Notes: generated by a model not told the origin, from the letters alone. Counted from the stretch's first letter, positions 27,318-36,696 are shown. The stretch is DNA of 64,000 nt from UBA10649 sp963793105 (GCA_963793105.1 CAWBZB010000004.1:930001-994000); one strand, 5' to 3'. Program-made: numbers and translations.

Positions 27318-28067
27318 TCAGCCGTGGACGATCAGCCAGACCGAGGCAACGGCGCTGAGCGACAGGGCGACGTTCGTGAAGACGCGTTCGTTCATCCTGT
27401 CGAAGATGCCGTACCCCACCAGGGCACCCGCGACCACCACGGGGACGAACCACAGGTCGGCGAGCAGCGTCTCGGTGTTGAGGAAGCCCAGCCCGACGAG
27501 GATCGGGACCTTGATGGCGTTGAGGACGAAGAAGAACCAGGCGAACGTGCCCATGAAGGCCAGCATCGTGGCGCGCATGTTGATCAGGTAGAGGGTCATC
27601 GCCGTGCCGCCCGCATTGGCCGCCATCGTCGTCATGCCGGCCAGGGTGCCGAAGAACCCGACAACAAGCTTGTTCGGCGGCGCGTCATCCACCTGCCGCG
27701 GGAAGCGGCGACGCCACACCTCGAGGGTGACGGACGCCAGGATCAGGACGCCGATCACCCGTCCCAGGGTCTGCGTGTCGACGAACCGGAACAGCAGCGC
27801 GGTGAGCGCGATCCCGAGCAGGACGCCGGGGATGAGACGGAGGATCAGGGGCCAGTTGACGTGCCGCCGGTATCGCGCGAGCGCGAAGAAGTCCGCGATC
27901 AGGAGCAGCGGCATCACGAATCCGGATGCCGTCGTCGCTCCTAGCGTGGCGGCGAGCAGCGGACCGGCCAGGACGCCGGCAACCGGCATGGCCGTCTTGG
28001 AGAAGCCGTAGAGGAACACGCAGACGCCGACGACCGCGATGACCAGCGGCGTCCAGGTCTCCGGCAT
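27318..28067 (-). CDS. TSUP (TauE/SafE) family membrane transporter
   Basis: 249-aa membrane protein with about eight hydrophobic segments, including the two TSUP half-motifs, GFSKTAMPVAGVLAGPLLA near the N-terminus and GMTTMAANAGGTAMTLYL in the middle. Characterised relatives export sulfite, sulfoacetate or other organo-sulfur anions; the substrate here is unknown. ATG 28067 has a strong GGAG box. It is preceded by the long palindrome that should end the sucCD transcript. Confidence 0.82.
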   Translation of the reverse strand: MPETWTPLVIAVVGVCVFLYGFSKTAMPVAGVLAGPLLAATLGATTASGFVMPLLLIADFFALARYRRHVNWPLILRLIPGVLLGIALTALLFRFVDTQTLGRVIGVLILASVTLEVWRRRFPRQVDDAPPNKLVVGFFGTLAGMTTMAANAGGTAMTLYLINMRATMLAFMGTFAWFFFVLNAIKVPILVGLGFLNTETLLADLWFVPVVVAGALVGYGIFDRMNERVFTNVALSLSAVASVWLIVHG

Positions 28068-28086
28068 CTCCCGCTCCTTCAGTTCA

Positions 28087-28148
28087 CGCGAGTGGCCAGT
28101 TGTCGCTGCTCCGGGACCCCGTCGAGCAGCGACAACTGGCCACTCGCG
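28087..28148 (-). terminator. Perfect 25-bp inverted repeat downstream of sucCD
   Basis: Arms 28087-28111 and 28124-28148 are perfectly complementary with a 12-nt loop. It lies between the sucD stop and the TSUP start, both on the minus strand, so it can end the sucCD transcript. The arm contains AGTGGCCAGTTGT, the same word as in the palindrome at 48525. Confidence 0.85.
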
Positions 28149-28178
28149 GGAGGGAGGGGGAAGCCGGCGGGCTACGTC

Positions 28179-28211
28179 GTCATGAGGACGTCATGAGGAC
28201 GTCATGAGGTC
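28179..28211. repeat. 11-bp tandem repeat, three copies, at the sucD 3' end
   Basis: Unit GTCATGAGGAC at 28179-28189 and 28190-28200, and a third copy with one mismatch at 28201-28211. The sucD stop codon (28191-28193) lies inside the middle copy. Because the unit is not a multiple of three, a gain or loss would change the C-terminal residues and stop of SucD. Confidence 0.9.
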
Positions 28212-29063
28212 GCGCATGATCGACGCGGCCGCGGACGGGGTCTTGCCCACCTTGACGCCGACTGCCTCGAGCGCCTCCTGCTTGGCGGCCGCGGTGCCGG
28301 CCGAGCCGGACACGATCGCGCCGGCATGGCCCATGGTCTTGCCCTCGGGGGCGGTGAAACCGGCGACGTAGCCCACGACCGGCTTGGTGACGTTGTCCCG
28401 GATGAACGCTGCCGCGCGCTCCTCCGCGTCGCCGCCGATCTCGCCGATCATGACGATGGCGTCGGTCTCGGGATCCTCCTCGAACGCCGCCAGGCAGTCG
28501 ATGTGCGTGGTGCCGATGATCGGGTCGCCGCCGATGCCCACCGCCGTGGAGAAGCCGATGTCCCGCAGCTCGTACATCATCTGGTACGTGAGCGTGCCGG
28601 ACTTGGACACCAGGCCGATGCGTCCGGCCCGGGTGATGTCGGCCGGGATGATCCCTGCGTTGGACTTGCCCGGGCTGATGATTCCGGGGCAGTTCGGCCC
28701 GATGATGCGCGTCGTGCCCGCGTTCACCGCGTACTGGAAGAACTCCGCGGTGTCGTGGACCGGGATCCCCTCGGTGATGACGACGCACAGGGCGATCTGC
28801 GAGTCGATGGCCTCCTCGACGGCGGCCTTCGCGAAGCGCGGCGGGACGAAGACGACCGAGACGTTGGCCCCGGTCGCGTCCATCGCGGCGGCGACATCGC
28901 TGAACACCGGGATCCCGTCGACCTCCTGCCCGTCCTTGCCGGGGGTGACCCCTGCGACGACCTGCGCGCCGGACGCGACCATGCGGCGGGTGTGCTTGGT
29001 GCCCTCGGAGCCCGTCATCCCCTGCACCAGGATGCGGCTGTTGTCGTCCAACCAGATCGCCAT
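28191..29063 (-). CDS. sucD: Succinyl-CoA synthetase alpha subunit
   Basis: 290-aa alpha subunit of the TCA-cycle enzyme that makes ATP or GTP from succinyl-CoA. The CoA-binding Rossmann domain shows ILVQGMTGSEG and VVFVPPRFA; the ligase domain has GPNCPGIISPG and the phosphorylated active-site histidine H246 in MGHAGAIVSG. ATG 29063 lies 11 nt after the sucC stop. The last residues (LMTSS) are encoded by a tandem repeat, so the extreme C-terminus is atypical, while the folded part is intact. Confidence 0.97.
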   Translation of the reverse strand: MAIWLDDNSRILVQGMTGSEGTKHTRRMVASGAQVVAGVTPGKDGQEVDGIPVFSDVAAAMDATGANVSVVFVPPRFAKAAVEEAIDSQIALCVVITEGIPVHDTAEFFQYAVNAGTTRIIGPNCPGIISPGKSNAGIIPADITRAGRIGLVSKSGTLTYQMMYELRDIGFSTAVGIGGDPIIGTTHIDCLAAFEEDPETDAIVMIGEIGGDAEERAAAFIRDNVTKPVVGYVAGFTAPEGKTMGHAGAIVSGSAGTAAAKQEALEAVGVKVGKTPSAAASIMRDLMTSS

Positions 29064-29074
29064 CGCGCGTGCCC

Positions 29075-30262
29075 CTACTTCCCGGCCTTGCGAGCGGCGG
29101 CCAGCTCGGCCACCCGTCGCGCAGCGCCATCCATGGTGTCGACGAGCTCGATGAGGTCGTGCTCGGCCTCGTTCAGGATGCGGCGACCCTCCTCCGCGTT
29201 GTTGCCGTCGATGCGGCACACGATCGGCTTGGTCACGGCCTCGCCCTTGGCGGCCAGCATCTCCATCGCCTGCACGATGCCGTTCGCGACCGCGTCGCAC
29301 GACGTGATGCCCCCGAACACGTTGACGAACACCGCCTCGACCTCGGGGTCGTTGAGCACGATGTCGAGGCCGTTCGCCATGACCCCGGCGCTCGCCCCGC
29401 CGCCGATGTCGAGGAAGTTGGCGGGCTTGATGCCGCCGAACTCCTCACCCGCGTACGCCACGACGTCCAGCGTGCTCATCACCAGGCCCGCGCCGTTGCC
29501 GACGATCCCCACCTCGCCGTGCAGCTTGACGTAGTTCAGGTCGAACTCCTGCGCGCGCAGCTCGATCGGATCGGTGTTGTCGCGATCGACGAAGTCCGCG
29601 TGCGAGGCGTGCCGGAAGTCGGCGTTGCCGTCCAGCGTCACCTTGCCGTCGAGCGCGAGGACCTGTCCGGTCGGGCTGAGGACGAGCGGGTTCACCTCGA
29701 CAAGGGTGGCGTCCTCCTCCACGAGCACGCGCCACAGCTTCTGCAGGATGTCGACCACCTGGGCCTTGGCCGCGTCGGGGAACCCCGCGGCGTCGGCGAT
29801 CTCCTGCGCCTTCTCGGGAGTGCAGCCGACCAGGGCATCGACCGGGATCCTCGCCAGGTCCTGCGGACGGGTGGCAGCGACCTCCTCGATGTCGACACCG
29901 CCGGCCACGCTCGCCATCGCGAGGAAGGTCCGGTTGGCGCGGTCGAGCAGGAAGGAGACGTAGTACTCCTCGGCGATGTCGCTCGCCTCGGTGACGAGCA
30001 CCCGGTGGACGACGTGCCCCTTGATGTCCATGCCCAGGATGGCGCCGGCCTTGGCGGCCGCGTCCTCCGGAGTGTCGGCCAGCTTCACTCCACCGGCCTT
30101 GCCACGACCGCCGGTCTTGACCTGGGCCTTGACCACGACCGCGGAGCCGATCTTGCGTGCCGCCTCCCGCGCAGCGTCAGCGGTGGTGCACACCTCCCCC
30201 GGAGTGACGGGAATCGCATGCTTCCCGAACAGGTGCTTGGCCTGATACTCGTACAGATCCAC
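29075..30262 (-). CDS. sucC: Succinyl-CoA synthetase beta subunit (ADP-forming type)
   Basis: 395-aa beta subunit. An N-terminal ATP-grasp domain (YEYQAKHLFGKHAIPV, VVKAQVKTGGRGKAGGVK, LVEVNPLVL) is followed by the CoA-ligase domain (GLVMSTLDVVAYAG, NFLDIGGGAS, FVNVFGGITSCD). It forms the nucleotide-binding half of SucCD. The start is GTG 30262 with GGAGGAG upstream. It is the first gene of the sucCD operon. Confidence 0.97.
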   Translation of the reverse strand: MDLYEYQAKHLFGKHAIPVTPGEVCTTADAAREAARKIGSAVVVKAQVKTGGRGKAGGVKLADTPEDAAAKAGAILGMDIKGHVVHRVLVTEASDIAEEYYVSFLLDRANRTFLAMASVAGGVDIEEVAATRPQDLARIPVDALVGCTPEKAQEIADAAGFPDAAKAQVVDILQKLWRVLVEEDATLVEVNPLVLSPTGQVLALDGKVTLDGNADFRHASHADFVDRDNTDPIELRAQEFDLNYVKLHGEVGIVGNGAGLVMSTLDVVAYAGEEFGGIKPANFLDIGGGASAGVMANGLDIVLNDPEVEAVFVNVFGGITSCDAVANGIVQAMEMLAAKGEAVTKPIVCRIDGNNAEEGRRILNEAEHDLIELVDTMDGAARRVAELAAARKAGK

Positions 30263-30346
30263 GGGGGCTCCTCCAGAGGGTCACGCGGTGCAAGGACATC
30301 CCAGGCAACCGGTGCCCCGCGAGCCTACCCACCCGTCGCTCCCCCG

Positions 30347-30745
30347 TCATTCGGGTGATCTGTGATCTTCCACCCACTGGACGATCTCACGGGTCGGGGT
30401 GCCGGGGGTGAAGATCCGTGCCACACCCATCTCCTGGAGGACCGGGATGTCGTCCTCCGGGATGATGCCTCCGCCGAAGACCACGATGTCCTCGGCGTCC
30501 TTGGCACGCAGCAGGTCCATGAGCTCGGCGAACAGGGTCAGGTGAGCGCCCGACAGGATCGACATGCCGATCATGTCGGCGTCCTCCTGGATCGCGGCGT
30601 CGACGATCTGGGCCGGCGTCTGATGGAGACCGGTGTACACCACCTCGATCCCGGCGTCGCGCAGCGCGCGGGCCACGACCTTTGCCCCACGATCGTGGCC
30701 ATCGAGTCCCGGCTTGGCCACCACGACGCGAATCGGTGCCGACAT
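30347..30745 (-). CDS. Stand-alone cobalamin-binding (methylmalonyl-CoA mutase C-terminal type) protein
   Basis: 132-aa Rossmann-like B12-binding domain. It carries the base-off/His-on motif DxHxxG as D15-G-H17-D-R-G20, then the SILSGAHLTLF and GGGIIPEDDI loops that hold the cobalamin tail. This is the fold of the mutase small or C-terminal domain, here without the catalytic TIM barrel; no mutase large-domain gene is in the window. It could be a cobalamin-binding partner for a distant acyl-CoA mutase or a B12 carrier. ATG 30745 chosen because it begins the first beta strand. It is divergent from the FMN reductase gene. Confidence 0.82.
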   Translation of the reverse strand: MSAPIRVVVAKPGLDGHDRGAKVVARALRDAGIEVVYTGLHQTPAQIVDAAIQEDADMIGMSILSGAHLTLFAELMDLLRAKDAEDIVVFGGGIIPEDDIPVLQEMGVARIFTPGTPTREIVQWVEDHRSPE

Positions 30746-30836
30746 GACGTCCTCCCACGTTCCGGCAACGGGCCGCCTGGACCCGCACACCCCTGCCCGC
30801 ACACTATCGCGGGCCCCGGATGCAAGACTCTGCCGT

Positions 30837-31430
30837 GTGACCCGGCCCCAGGCAGCCCCGCGGATCCTCGCCCTGGGCGGCAGCACGACCCCGATGGCCG
30901 CGTCCGAGCGGGCCCTCCGCATGGCCGCTCAGGCGGCGACGGACGCCGGGGCGGACGTCGAGTTCCTCACCGGGCGCGACCTCATCCTGCCCATCTACGA
31001 CACCGAGACGGCCGAGCGGTCGACCGAGACGAAGGAGCTGGTGGAGGCGCTACGGCGCTCCGACGGCATCATCATCTCCAGCCCCGGCTACCACGGCTCC
31101 TTCAGCGGCATGCTCAAGAACGCCCTCGACTACGCCGAGGACCTCCGGCATGACGCCCGCCCGTACCTCGACGATCGCGCGGTGGGCCTCATCTCCGTGG
31201 CCCACGGGTGGCAGACCGCCGTCGGCACCCTGAACCAGCTGCGGCAGGTGGTCCACGCCCTGCGCGGCTGGCCGACGCCGCTCGGGGTCGCCATCAACGA
31301 CTCCGCCGGGCTCATCGGGGACGACGAGGGCAGTACCGATGCTGCCGTGGTGCGCCAGCTCCACGCGATGGGCGAGCAGGTGGTCTCCTTCGCCGCGGCA
31401 CGCGCGCGTATCCAGGAGGACGAGACGTGA
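30837..31430 (+). CDS. NADPH-dependent FMN reductase family protein
   Basis: 197-aa flavodoxin-like reductase of the SsuE/ArsH/YieF group. The phosphate-binding loop is GGSTTPMAASERAL, and the flavin loop is SSPGYHGSFSGMLKNALDY, the form usual for this family. It would supply reduced flavin or reduce quinones or small aromatics. GTG 30837 fits the length and phase; its end overlaps the following hydrolase start (GTGA), so both are translated together. Confidence 0.8.
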   Translation: MTRPQAAPRILALGGSTTPMAASERALRMAAQAATDAGADVEFLTGRDLILPIYDTETAERSTETKELVEALRRSDGIIISSPGYHGSFSGMLKNALDYAEDLRHDARPYLDDRAVGLISVAHGWQTAVGTLNQLRQVVHALRGWPTPLGVAINDSAGLIGDDEGSTDAAVVRQLHAMGEQVVSFAAARARIQEDET

Positions 31431-32350
31431 ACCCGCTCTCCGCCGTCCCGGCCGGTGCCCGGGCGCTGCTCTCCCCGGCCGGCATCGCCGGGGTCGCGGT
31501 CGAGGGAGTGTGGGTGGCCCTCCATCTGGCGCTCTACCCGTGGGGCGTCCTGGAGGACCGGCTCGAGGAGGCGGCCCACCTCGGGGTGACGCATCTGTCC
31601 CCCGTCCAGCGGGGACTGATCCTCGGCGACGTGGAGGCGGCCGGCACGCCGATCATCCTGGTGCACGGAGTGGTCGACAACCGCAGCATCTTCACGCTGC
31701 TGCGACGGTCCCTGCACCGACGGGGGTTCGGCCGCACCTATGCGCTCAACTACTCCCCGTTCACCGACGACATCGCCGACGTGGCGCGGCGGCTGGGCAG
31801 CCTGATCGACGAGGTGTGCGAGCAGACCGGCTACGAGCGCGTGCACATCATCGGCCATTCGATGGGCGGGCTCATCGCGCGCTACTACGTCCAGCGCCTC
31901 GGCGGCGACGCCCATGTCCACACGGTCTGCACACTGGGCACGCCGCACTGCGGCACCGTCCCCGCCCGGTTCGTGCCCTGGCCGGTGATTCGGCAGATGC
32001 GGTCCGCGAGCGAGATCCTCGAGGAGCTCGGCGAGCCAGCCCCCGGCTGCCGAAGCCGCTTCATTGCGATCTGGTCCGATCTCGACCAGCTGGTGCTGCC
32101 GCAGCGCAACGCCCGCATCCAGCACCCCGACCTGCGGGCCCGCAACGTCCTCATCCGCGGCATCGGCCATATGTCGCTGCCCGTGGATCGTCGGGTCATC
32201 CACGAGATCTCCACGGCGCTCGCCCAGCTCGACCACGACGGCAGCCAGCTGGAGCCCGGTGTCACGTCCATCGCCAGTACCCCGGGCCGGAGGCCCACCG
32301 GCCCGGCTACAGCTTCTCGACAGGGGCGTACCGCAGCAACAACCGCTTGA
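31427..32350 (+). CDS. Lipase-like alpha/beta hydrolase
   Basis: 307-aa esterase/lipase-type protein. An N-terminal hydrophobic segment (about 18-40) may anchor it to the membrane. The core shows the oxyanion region IILVHGVVDNRS, the nucleophile motif GHSMGGLIARYYV, LGTPHCGT after it (as in triacylglycerol lipases), an aspartate in WSDLDQLV and a histidine in GIGHMSLP. Its last 44 nt overlap the 3' end of the convergent pcrA gene. Substrate unknown. Confidence 0.8.
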   Translation: MNPLSAVPAGARALLSPAGIAGVAVEGVWVALHLALYPWGVLEDRLEEAAHLGVTHLSPVQRGLILGDVEAAGTPIILVHGVVDNRSIFTLLRRSLHRRGFGRTYALNYSPFTDDIADVARRLGSLIDEVCEQTGYERVHIIGHSMGGLIARYYVQRLGGDAHVHTVCTLGTPHCGTVPARFVPWPVIRQMRSASEILEELGEPAPGCRSRFIAIWSDLDQLVLPQRNARIQHPDLRARNVLIRGIGHMSLPVDRRVIHEISTALAQLDHDGSQLEPGVTSIASTPGRRPTGPATASRQGRTAATTA

Positions 32351-34604
32351 CGCCGGCGGAGCCGAAGTCGATGGTCGCCTCCGACTTGTCACCGGACCCG
32401 GAGGTGGAGACCACCGTGCCGAGCCCGAACTTCTGGTGCGTGACCCGCTCGCCGGCGCTCAGGGACATCACCGGCCCGGTGCCGACCACCCGGTCGCCCA
32501 GGCGCAGGGCGGCGCTGCTGCTGCTCGGCGACGAGCCGTAGCCACCCGAGAGGGGGCTGCGTCCGACCGGCTCCTCGCGCCGCCACTCGAGCACGTCCTC
32601 CGGGATCTCGTCGAGGAACCGGGACGGCGGGTTGAAAGCGGGCGTGCCCCATGCGGACCGGGTCACGGACCTGGTCAGGTACAGGCGCTGCCGGGCCCGG
32701 GTGATGCCCACGTAGGCCAGTCGGCGCTCCTCCTCGAGCTCGCGGGCATCGCCGAGGGACCGCATGTGCGGGAAGACGCCGTCCTCCATGCCGGTGAGGA
32801 ACACGATCGGGAACTCCAGTCCCTTCGCGGTGTGCAGCGTCATCAGCGTGACCACGCCCCCGCTCTCGTCGCCGTCGGGGATCTCGTCGGAGTCCGCCAC
32901 GAGCGAGACGCGCTCGAGGAAGTCGGTCAGGGAGCCCTCGGGATTCTCGGTCGCGAACTCCTGGGCCACGGACTCCAGCTCGGCGAGGTTCTCCACCCGC
33001 GTCTCGTCCTGGGGGTCGCTCGAGGCCTGCAGCTCGGCCAGGTAGCCGCTCTGCTCGAGCACGGCCTGCAGGACCGTGGCCGCGTCGGCTCCCGAGTCGA
33101 CGATCGTGCGCAGGTCGGACATGAGCCGGGTGAAGGCCTCGATGCTCGACAGCGAACGCGTGGCGATGCCCGGCGCCTCAGCCGCCCGGTCGAGGGCGGC
33201 CGCGAACCCGATGCGCTCGCGCTGGCCGAAGGCCTCCACCATCGCCTCGGCGCGGTCGCCGATTCCGCGCTTGGGCGTGTTCAGGATGCGCCGCAGCGAC
33301 ACCTCGTCGTCGGGGTTCGCCAGGGCCCGCAGGTACGCGATGGCGTCGCGCACCTCGCGCCGCTCGTAGAAGCGGGTGCCGCCCACGACGCGGTACGGCA
33401 GCCCGACGCGGATGAAGATCTCCTCCACCGAACGTGACTGGGCGTTCGTCCGGTAGAACACGGCGACGTCGGACGGCGCGAATCCCTCCTCGTCGGTGAG
33501 GCGATCGATCTCCGTCGCGATGAAGGACGCCTCGTCGTGCTCGTCGTCGGCGACGTACGCGACGATCGGCTGGCCGGCGCCCGCGTCCGTCCACAGCTTC
33601 TTCTCGCGACGGCTCGCGTTGCGGGCGATGACGGTGTTCGCAGCCGTGAGGATCGTCTGGGTCGAGCGGTAGTTCTGCTCGAGCATGATGGTGGTGGCGT
33701 TCGGGTAGTCGCGCTCGAACTCCTCGATGTTGCGGATCGTGGCTCCGCGGAAGGCGTAGATCGACTGGTCAGCGTCGCCGACCACGCAGAGCTGGCCGGC
33801 CGGGAGTTCGGGCGTGTCCGGCCCGACGAGCTCCTTGACCAGCATGTACTGGGCGTGGTTCGTGTCCTGGTACTCATCGACCAGCACATGGCGGAACCGG
33901 CGGCGGTAGTGCTCGGCGACGTCGGGGAAGAGCTGGAGCACGGCGACCGTGCTGGAGATGAGGTCGTCGAAGTCGAAGGCGTTGGCGCGCCTGAGCCGGC
34001 GCTGGTACTCGCCATAGGCCTCGGCCAGCATCTCCTCCATGTGGTTGGCGGTGCTGCTGGCGTACGTCTCGTGGTCGATCAGCTCGTTCTTGAGGTTGGA
34101 GACCTGGCCGAGGAACGACCGCGGGGTGAACTTCTTGGGATCCAGGCTCATGTCGCGCAGGACCATCGACATCAGCCGCAGCGAGTCGGCCTGGTCGTAG
34201 ATCGTGAAGCTGCTGCTGACGTCCAGCCGCGCGGACTCGCTTCGCAGGATTCGGACGCACGCGCTGTGGAACGTCGAGACCCACATCGCCCGGGCTCGCG
34301 CGCCGACGAGCTCGGCCACCCGCTCCTTCATCTCGCCGGCAGCCTTGTTGGTGAACGTGATGGCCAGGATCTGGCCGGGCTGCGCATCGCCGGTGGCGAG
34401 CAGATGAGCGACCCGGCGGGTGAGCACCCGGGTCTTCCCGGACCCGGCGCCGGCCACGATGAGGAGCGGCCCGCCGCGGTGCTCGACCGCCGCCCGCTGA
34501 GAGGGGTTGAGGTCCTCGACCAGTCGCGCCTCGGCGCTGTTCCGCGGGAACCCGGGGTCGAGGGAGAGCTGGCCGGATTCGGCGACGGACGCGGGCTCGC
34601 TCAC
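32307..34604 (-). CDS. pcrA: ATP-dependent DNA helicase PcrA/UvrD
   Basis: 765-aa superfamily 1A 3'-5' helicase for repair and replication restart. Motif Q/I region with Walker A GAGSGKT (52-58), motif Ia TFTNKAAGEMKERV, motif II DEYQDTN, motif III GDADQSIYAFRGA, motif IV EQNYRST, motif V VTLMTLHTAKGLEFP and motif VI RLAYVGITRARQRL are all present. The C-terminal tail carries the RNA-polymerase-interacting Tudor-like module typical of PcrA (VTHQKFGLGTVV). The start is GTG 34604. Its 3' end overlaps the convergent lipase gene by 44 nt. Confidence 0.96.
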   Translation of the reverse strand: MSEPASVAESGQLSLDPGFPRNSAEARLVEDLNPSQRAAVEHRGGPLLIVAGAGSGKTRVLTRRVAHLLATGDAQPGQILAITFTNKAAGEMKERVAELVGARARAMWVSTFHSACVRILRSESARLDVSSSFTIYDQADSLRLMSMVLRDMSLDPKKFTPRSFLGQVSNLKNELIDHETYASSTANHMEEMLAEAYGEYQRRLRRANAFDFDDLISSTVAVLQLFPDVAEHYRRRFRHVLVDEYQDTNHAQYMLVKELVGPDTPELPAGQLCVVGDADQSIYAFRGATIRNIEEFERDYPNATTIMLEQNYRSTQTILTAANTVIARNASRREKKLWTDAGAGQPIVAYVADDEHDEASFIATEIDRLTDEEGFAPSDVAVFYRTNAQSRSVEEIFIRVGLPYRVVGGTRFYERREVRDAIAYLRALANPDDEVSLRRILNTPKRGIGDRAEAMVEAFGQRERIGFAAALDRAAEAPGIATRSLSSIEAFTRLMSDLRTIVDSGADAATVLQAVLEQSGYLAELQASSDPQDETRVENLAELESVAQEFATENPEGSLTDFLERVSLVADSDEIPDGDESGGVVTLMTLHTAKGLEFPIVFLTGMEDGVFPHMRSLGDARELEEERRLAYVGITRARQRLYLTRSVTRSAWGTPAFNPPSRFLDEIPEDVLEWRREEPVGRSPLSGGYGSSPSSSSAALRLGDRVVGTGPVMSLSAGERVTHQKFGLGTVVSTSGSGDKSEATIDFGSAGVKRLLLRYAPVEKL

Positions 34605-34653
34605 CCCCGCATCCTAGGCAGCGCCCCCGACGGTCCCGGGACGGCGTCGTGAC

Positions 34654-36696
34654 CTACCGGCGGACCCAGCCGACGATCTTCACCCGCACCTTGGCCGGCA
34701 CCGAGGGGGCCACGACGATCTTCCCGTCGGTCCCCACCTCCGCCACGACCAGGCTGACGTAGGGCTGGTCGGGCACGATCGGGGCGGATCGGGTTCCGGG
34801 CGCCGCACCGTCCAGGCCGTAGATCTTGAGGCTGCCACCTGCCGGGCTCTTGGCCTTTGTGCGCACCTGAAGGATGATGCCGGAGACCTTCCGGCCCTTG
34901 AGCGGCAGTCCGGCGACCCCGGTCACGGGCCCGACCACGAGGGGCGCGGTCCCGTCGAGCTTGGCCTTGACGATCCGGGTCGCCGCCACGCTGCGGACCT
35001 TGATCGGCTTCGCGTTGAGGGCATAGCCGAGCACCTCGACCCTGAGCTGGACGGCCGCCTTCTTCGACGTCACGAACTTCACCTGGGCTCCGGACACCGG
35101 CACCACCATCACGGCGGTGCGCACCCCCTTCTTGGGGAACCGGAACTTCGCCGAGGCCTCCTTGTCGACGGGGCCGATGCGTACGTTGCCGCGCTTGGTC
35201 GCTTCCCTGGTCGTGACCAGGACGAGGGCCGACGTCGCCTCGGGCGGGATGCCGGCGAGTCCGACCACCCGTTCCTCGCCAGGCTGCAGCGGACCCTGGG
35301 CCGACGACTCGTAGCCGACCTCGGCCCCGATCGAGATGAACTCGTCGACGGGTGGCGCACGCTGCGGGTCTGGCGCCGGTTCCGGTGCGGGCGCGGGTGC
35401 GGGCGCGGCGACCGGCGGCTCGTCGCCCATCGGCATGCTGTCCCCCGGAGCGGCATCGGTCTTGTTCGGCTGGTCCCCGGACGGGTAGTAGCCCACGACG
35501 TCGACCGACACGTCCGTCGCCCCCGCCGACGTGGCCAGCGCGATGGTGCCGTCGGACGCGACGGGGACGACGGCAGTGCCGTAGGCGTCCATGTTCATCG
35601 GCACCTTGGCCACGACCTCGGACTTCGTCTGGCCCGGCGACCAGATCCGGACCTTGGACGGGGCATTGGACGCCATGGCGGTGACCTGGACGGCGACGGC
35701 GGCGACCCCGCTCGAGGGGATGCCCCCGACCCCGGTCACCTTCGGGAAGACCCGATGGCTGTCGCTGCTCCAGCGGTCCTGCTGCAGGCGACACCGCTCC
35801 GGCACGCCGACGCCCTTGCGCGTGCCCAGGACTCGCACCGGCTCGACGGGCACGGCCTCGGCTGCGCGGCCGCCGCCGGGAGTGCCAGCGGAGCTCCGGG
35901 CTGGCTTGCAGTAGGGGCCGTCCATCGGCGTCCCGTCCCAGAAGGACGTCCGGCCGCTCGCGCCATCCCAGGTAAGCGAGATGTGGATGTGATTGCGGTG
36001 GCAGGTGGTGTCACTGCCCTCCCCGGGAGTCGCGAAGCAGCCTTTGAGCTCGGTCCACCCGCGCTTGATGTCGTAGCCGCGCCAGATCCGGTCGTTCCAG
36101 CCGATGTACATCACGCCCAGGCGCATGGCATTGCCGTAGGCGTTGCCGAACTGGTCGGGGCCGAGCAGCCAGGCGAGGAAGGTCTCGGCGTTGGCCCGCT
36201 GCTGGGGGTTGCGGACACTGGTCATCCAGTCGAGGGCGCGGCCCTCCTTGTGCTCGCTCTGTCCGCCGACATCGCAGGCGCGCGGGATCCAGACGGTCTG
36301 GTCGGTGCCGTAGGTCGCCTTGATGAGGTCGGCCAGCTGCTGCGTGCCGGCCTTGGCCACCGGGTCGCACTGCGACTGCCCCTCGTAGGTGGGCGAGACG
36401 TCGTAGCCCTCGGGAAGCGCCTGGGCGATCGTGGGCACGGCGGCCGGCGGCAGGGCAGTCCCGGGCACCGGTGGTCCGGCGACCTGGCCGGTCCAGTCGG
36501 AGGGCTGCCACACGCCGGCGTCCTTGGCTCCTGCGGACATCGGTGCGGACAGATGCAGGCCGGCGACCAGGGAGAGGCTGACCACGGCCACGAGACCGCG
36601 TCGACGCGACCGGGCCGTTCCTCGGGCAGTCCCCACCCGCGGGCGTCCGAGGACGCGCCGAAGGGAGGCACGGTGCCCGTGCCGATGGGGAAGCAC
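34654..36696 (-). CDS. Secreted M15-like protein with three beta-sandwich repeats
   Basis: 680-aa exported protein. An Arg-rich n-region and hydrophobic stretch (about 35-52) form a signal peptide ending near MSAGA. Residues about 60-265 form an actinobacterial M15/ARB_07466-like domain, with candidate Zn ligands in SEHKEGRALDW and CHRNHIHISL. Three copies of a 90-residue beta-sandwich follow, each ending in VxVxGxY/W (VDVVGYYP, VEVLGYAL, VKIVGWVR), at about 320-405, 460-560 and 585-680, with a Pro/Ala linker between the first and second. The repeats may bind the cell wall; peptidase activity is inferred. The GTG start is the best guess. Confidence 0.65.
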   Translation of the reverse strand: MLPHRHGHRASLRRVLGRPRVGTARGTARSRRRGLVAVVSLSLVAGLHLSAPMSAGAKDAGVWQPSDWTGQVAGPPVPGTALPPAAVPTIAQALPEGYDVSPTYEGQSQCDPVAKAGTQQLADLIKATYGTDQTVWIPRACDVGGQSEHKEGRALDWMTSVRNPQQRANAETFLAWLLGPDQFGNAYGNAMRLGVMYIGWNDRIWRGYDIKRGWTELKGCFATPGEGSDTTCHRNHIHISLTWDGASGRTSFWDGTPMDGPYCKPARSSAGTPGGGRAAEAVPVEPVRVLGTRKGVGVPERCRLQQDRWSSDSHRVFPKVTGVGGIPSSGVAAVAVQVTAMASNAPSKVRIWSPGQTKSEVVAKVPMNMDAYGTAVVPVASDGTIALATSAGATDVSVDVVGYYPSGDQPNKTDAAPGDSMPMGDEPPVAAPAPAPAPEPAPDPQRAPPVDEFISIGAEVGYESSAQGPLQPGEERVVGLAGIPPEATSALVLVTTREATKRGNVRIGPVDKEASAKFRFPKKGVRTAVMVVPVSGAQVKFVTSKKAAVQLRVEVLGYALNAKPIKVRSVAATRIVKAKLDGTAPLVVGPVTGVAGLPLKGRKVSGIILQVRTKAKSPAGGSLKIYGLDGAAPGTRSAPIVPDQPYVSLVVAEVGTDGKIVVAPSVPAKVRVKIVGWVRR

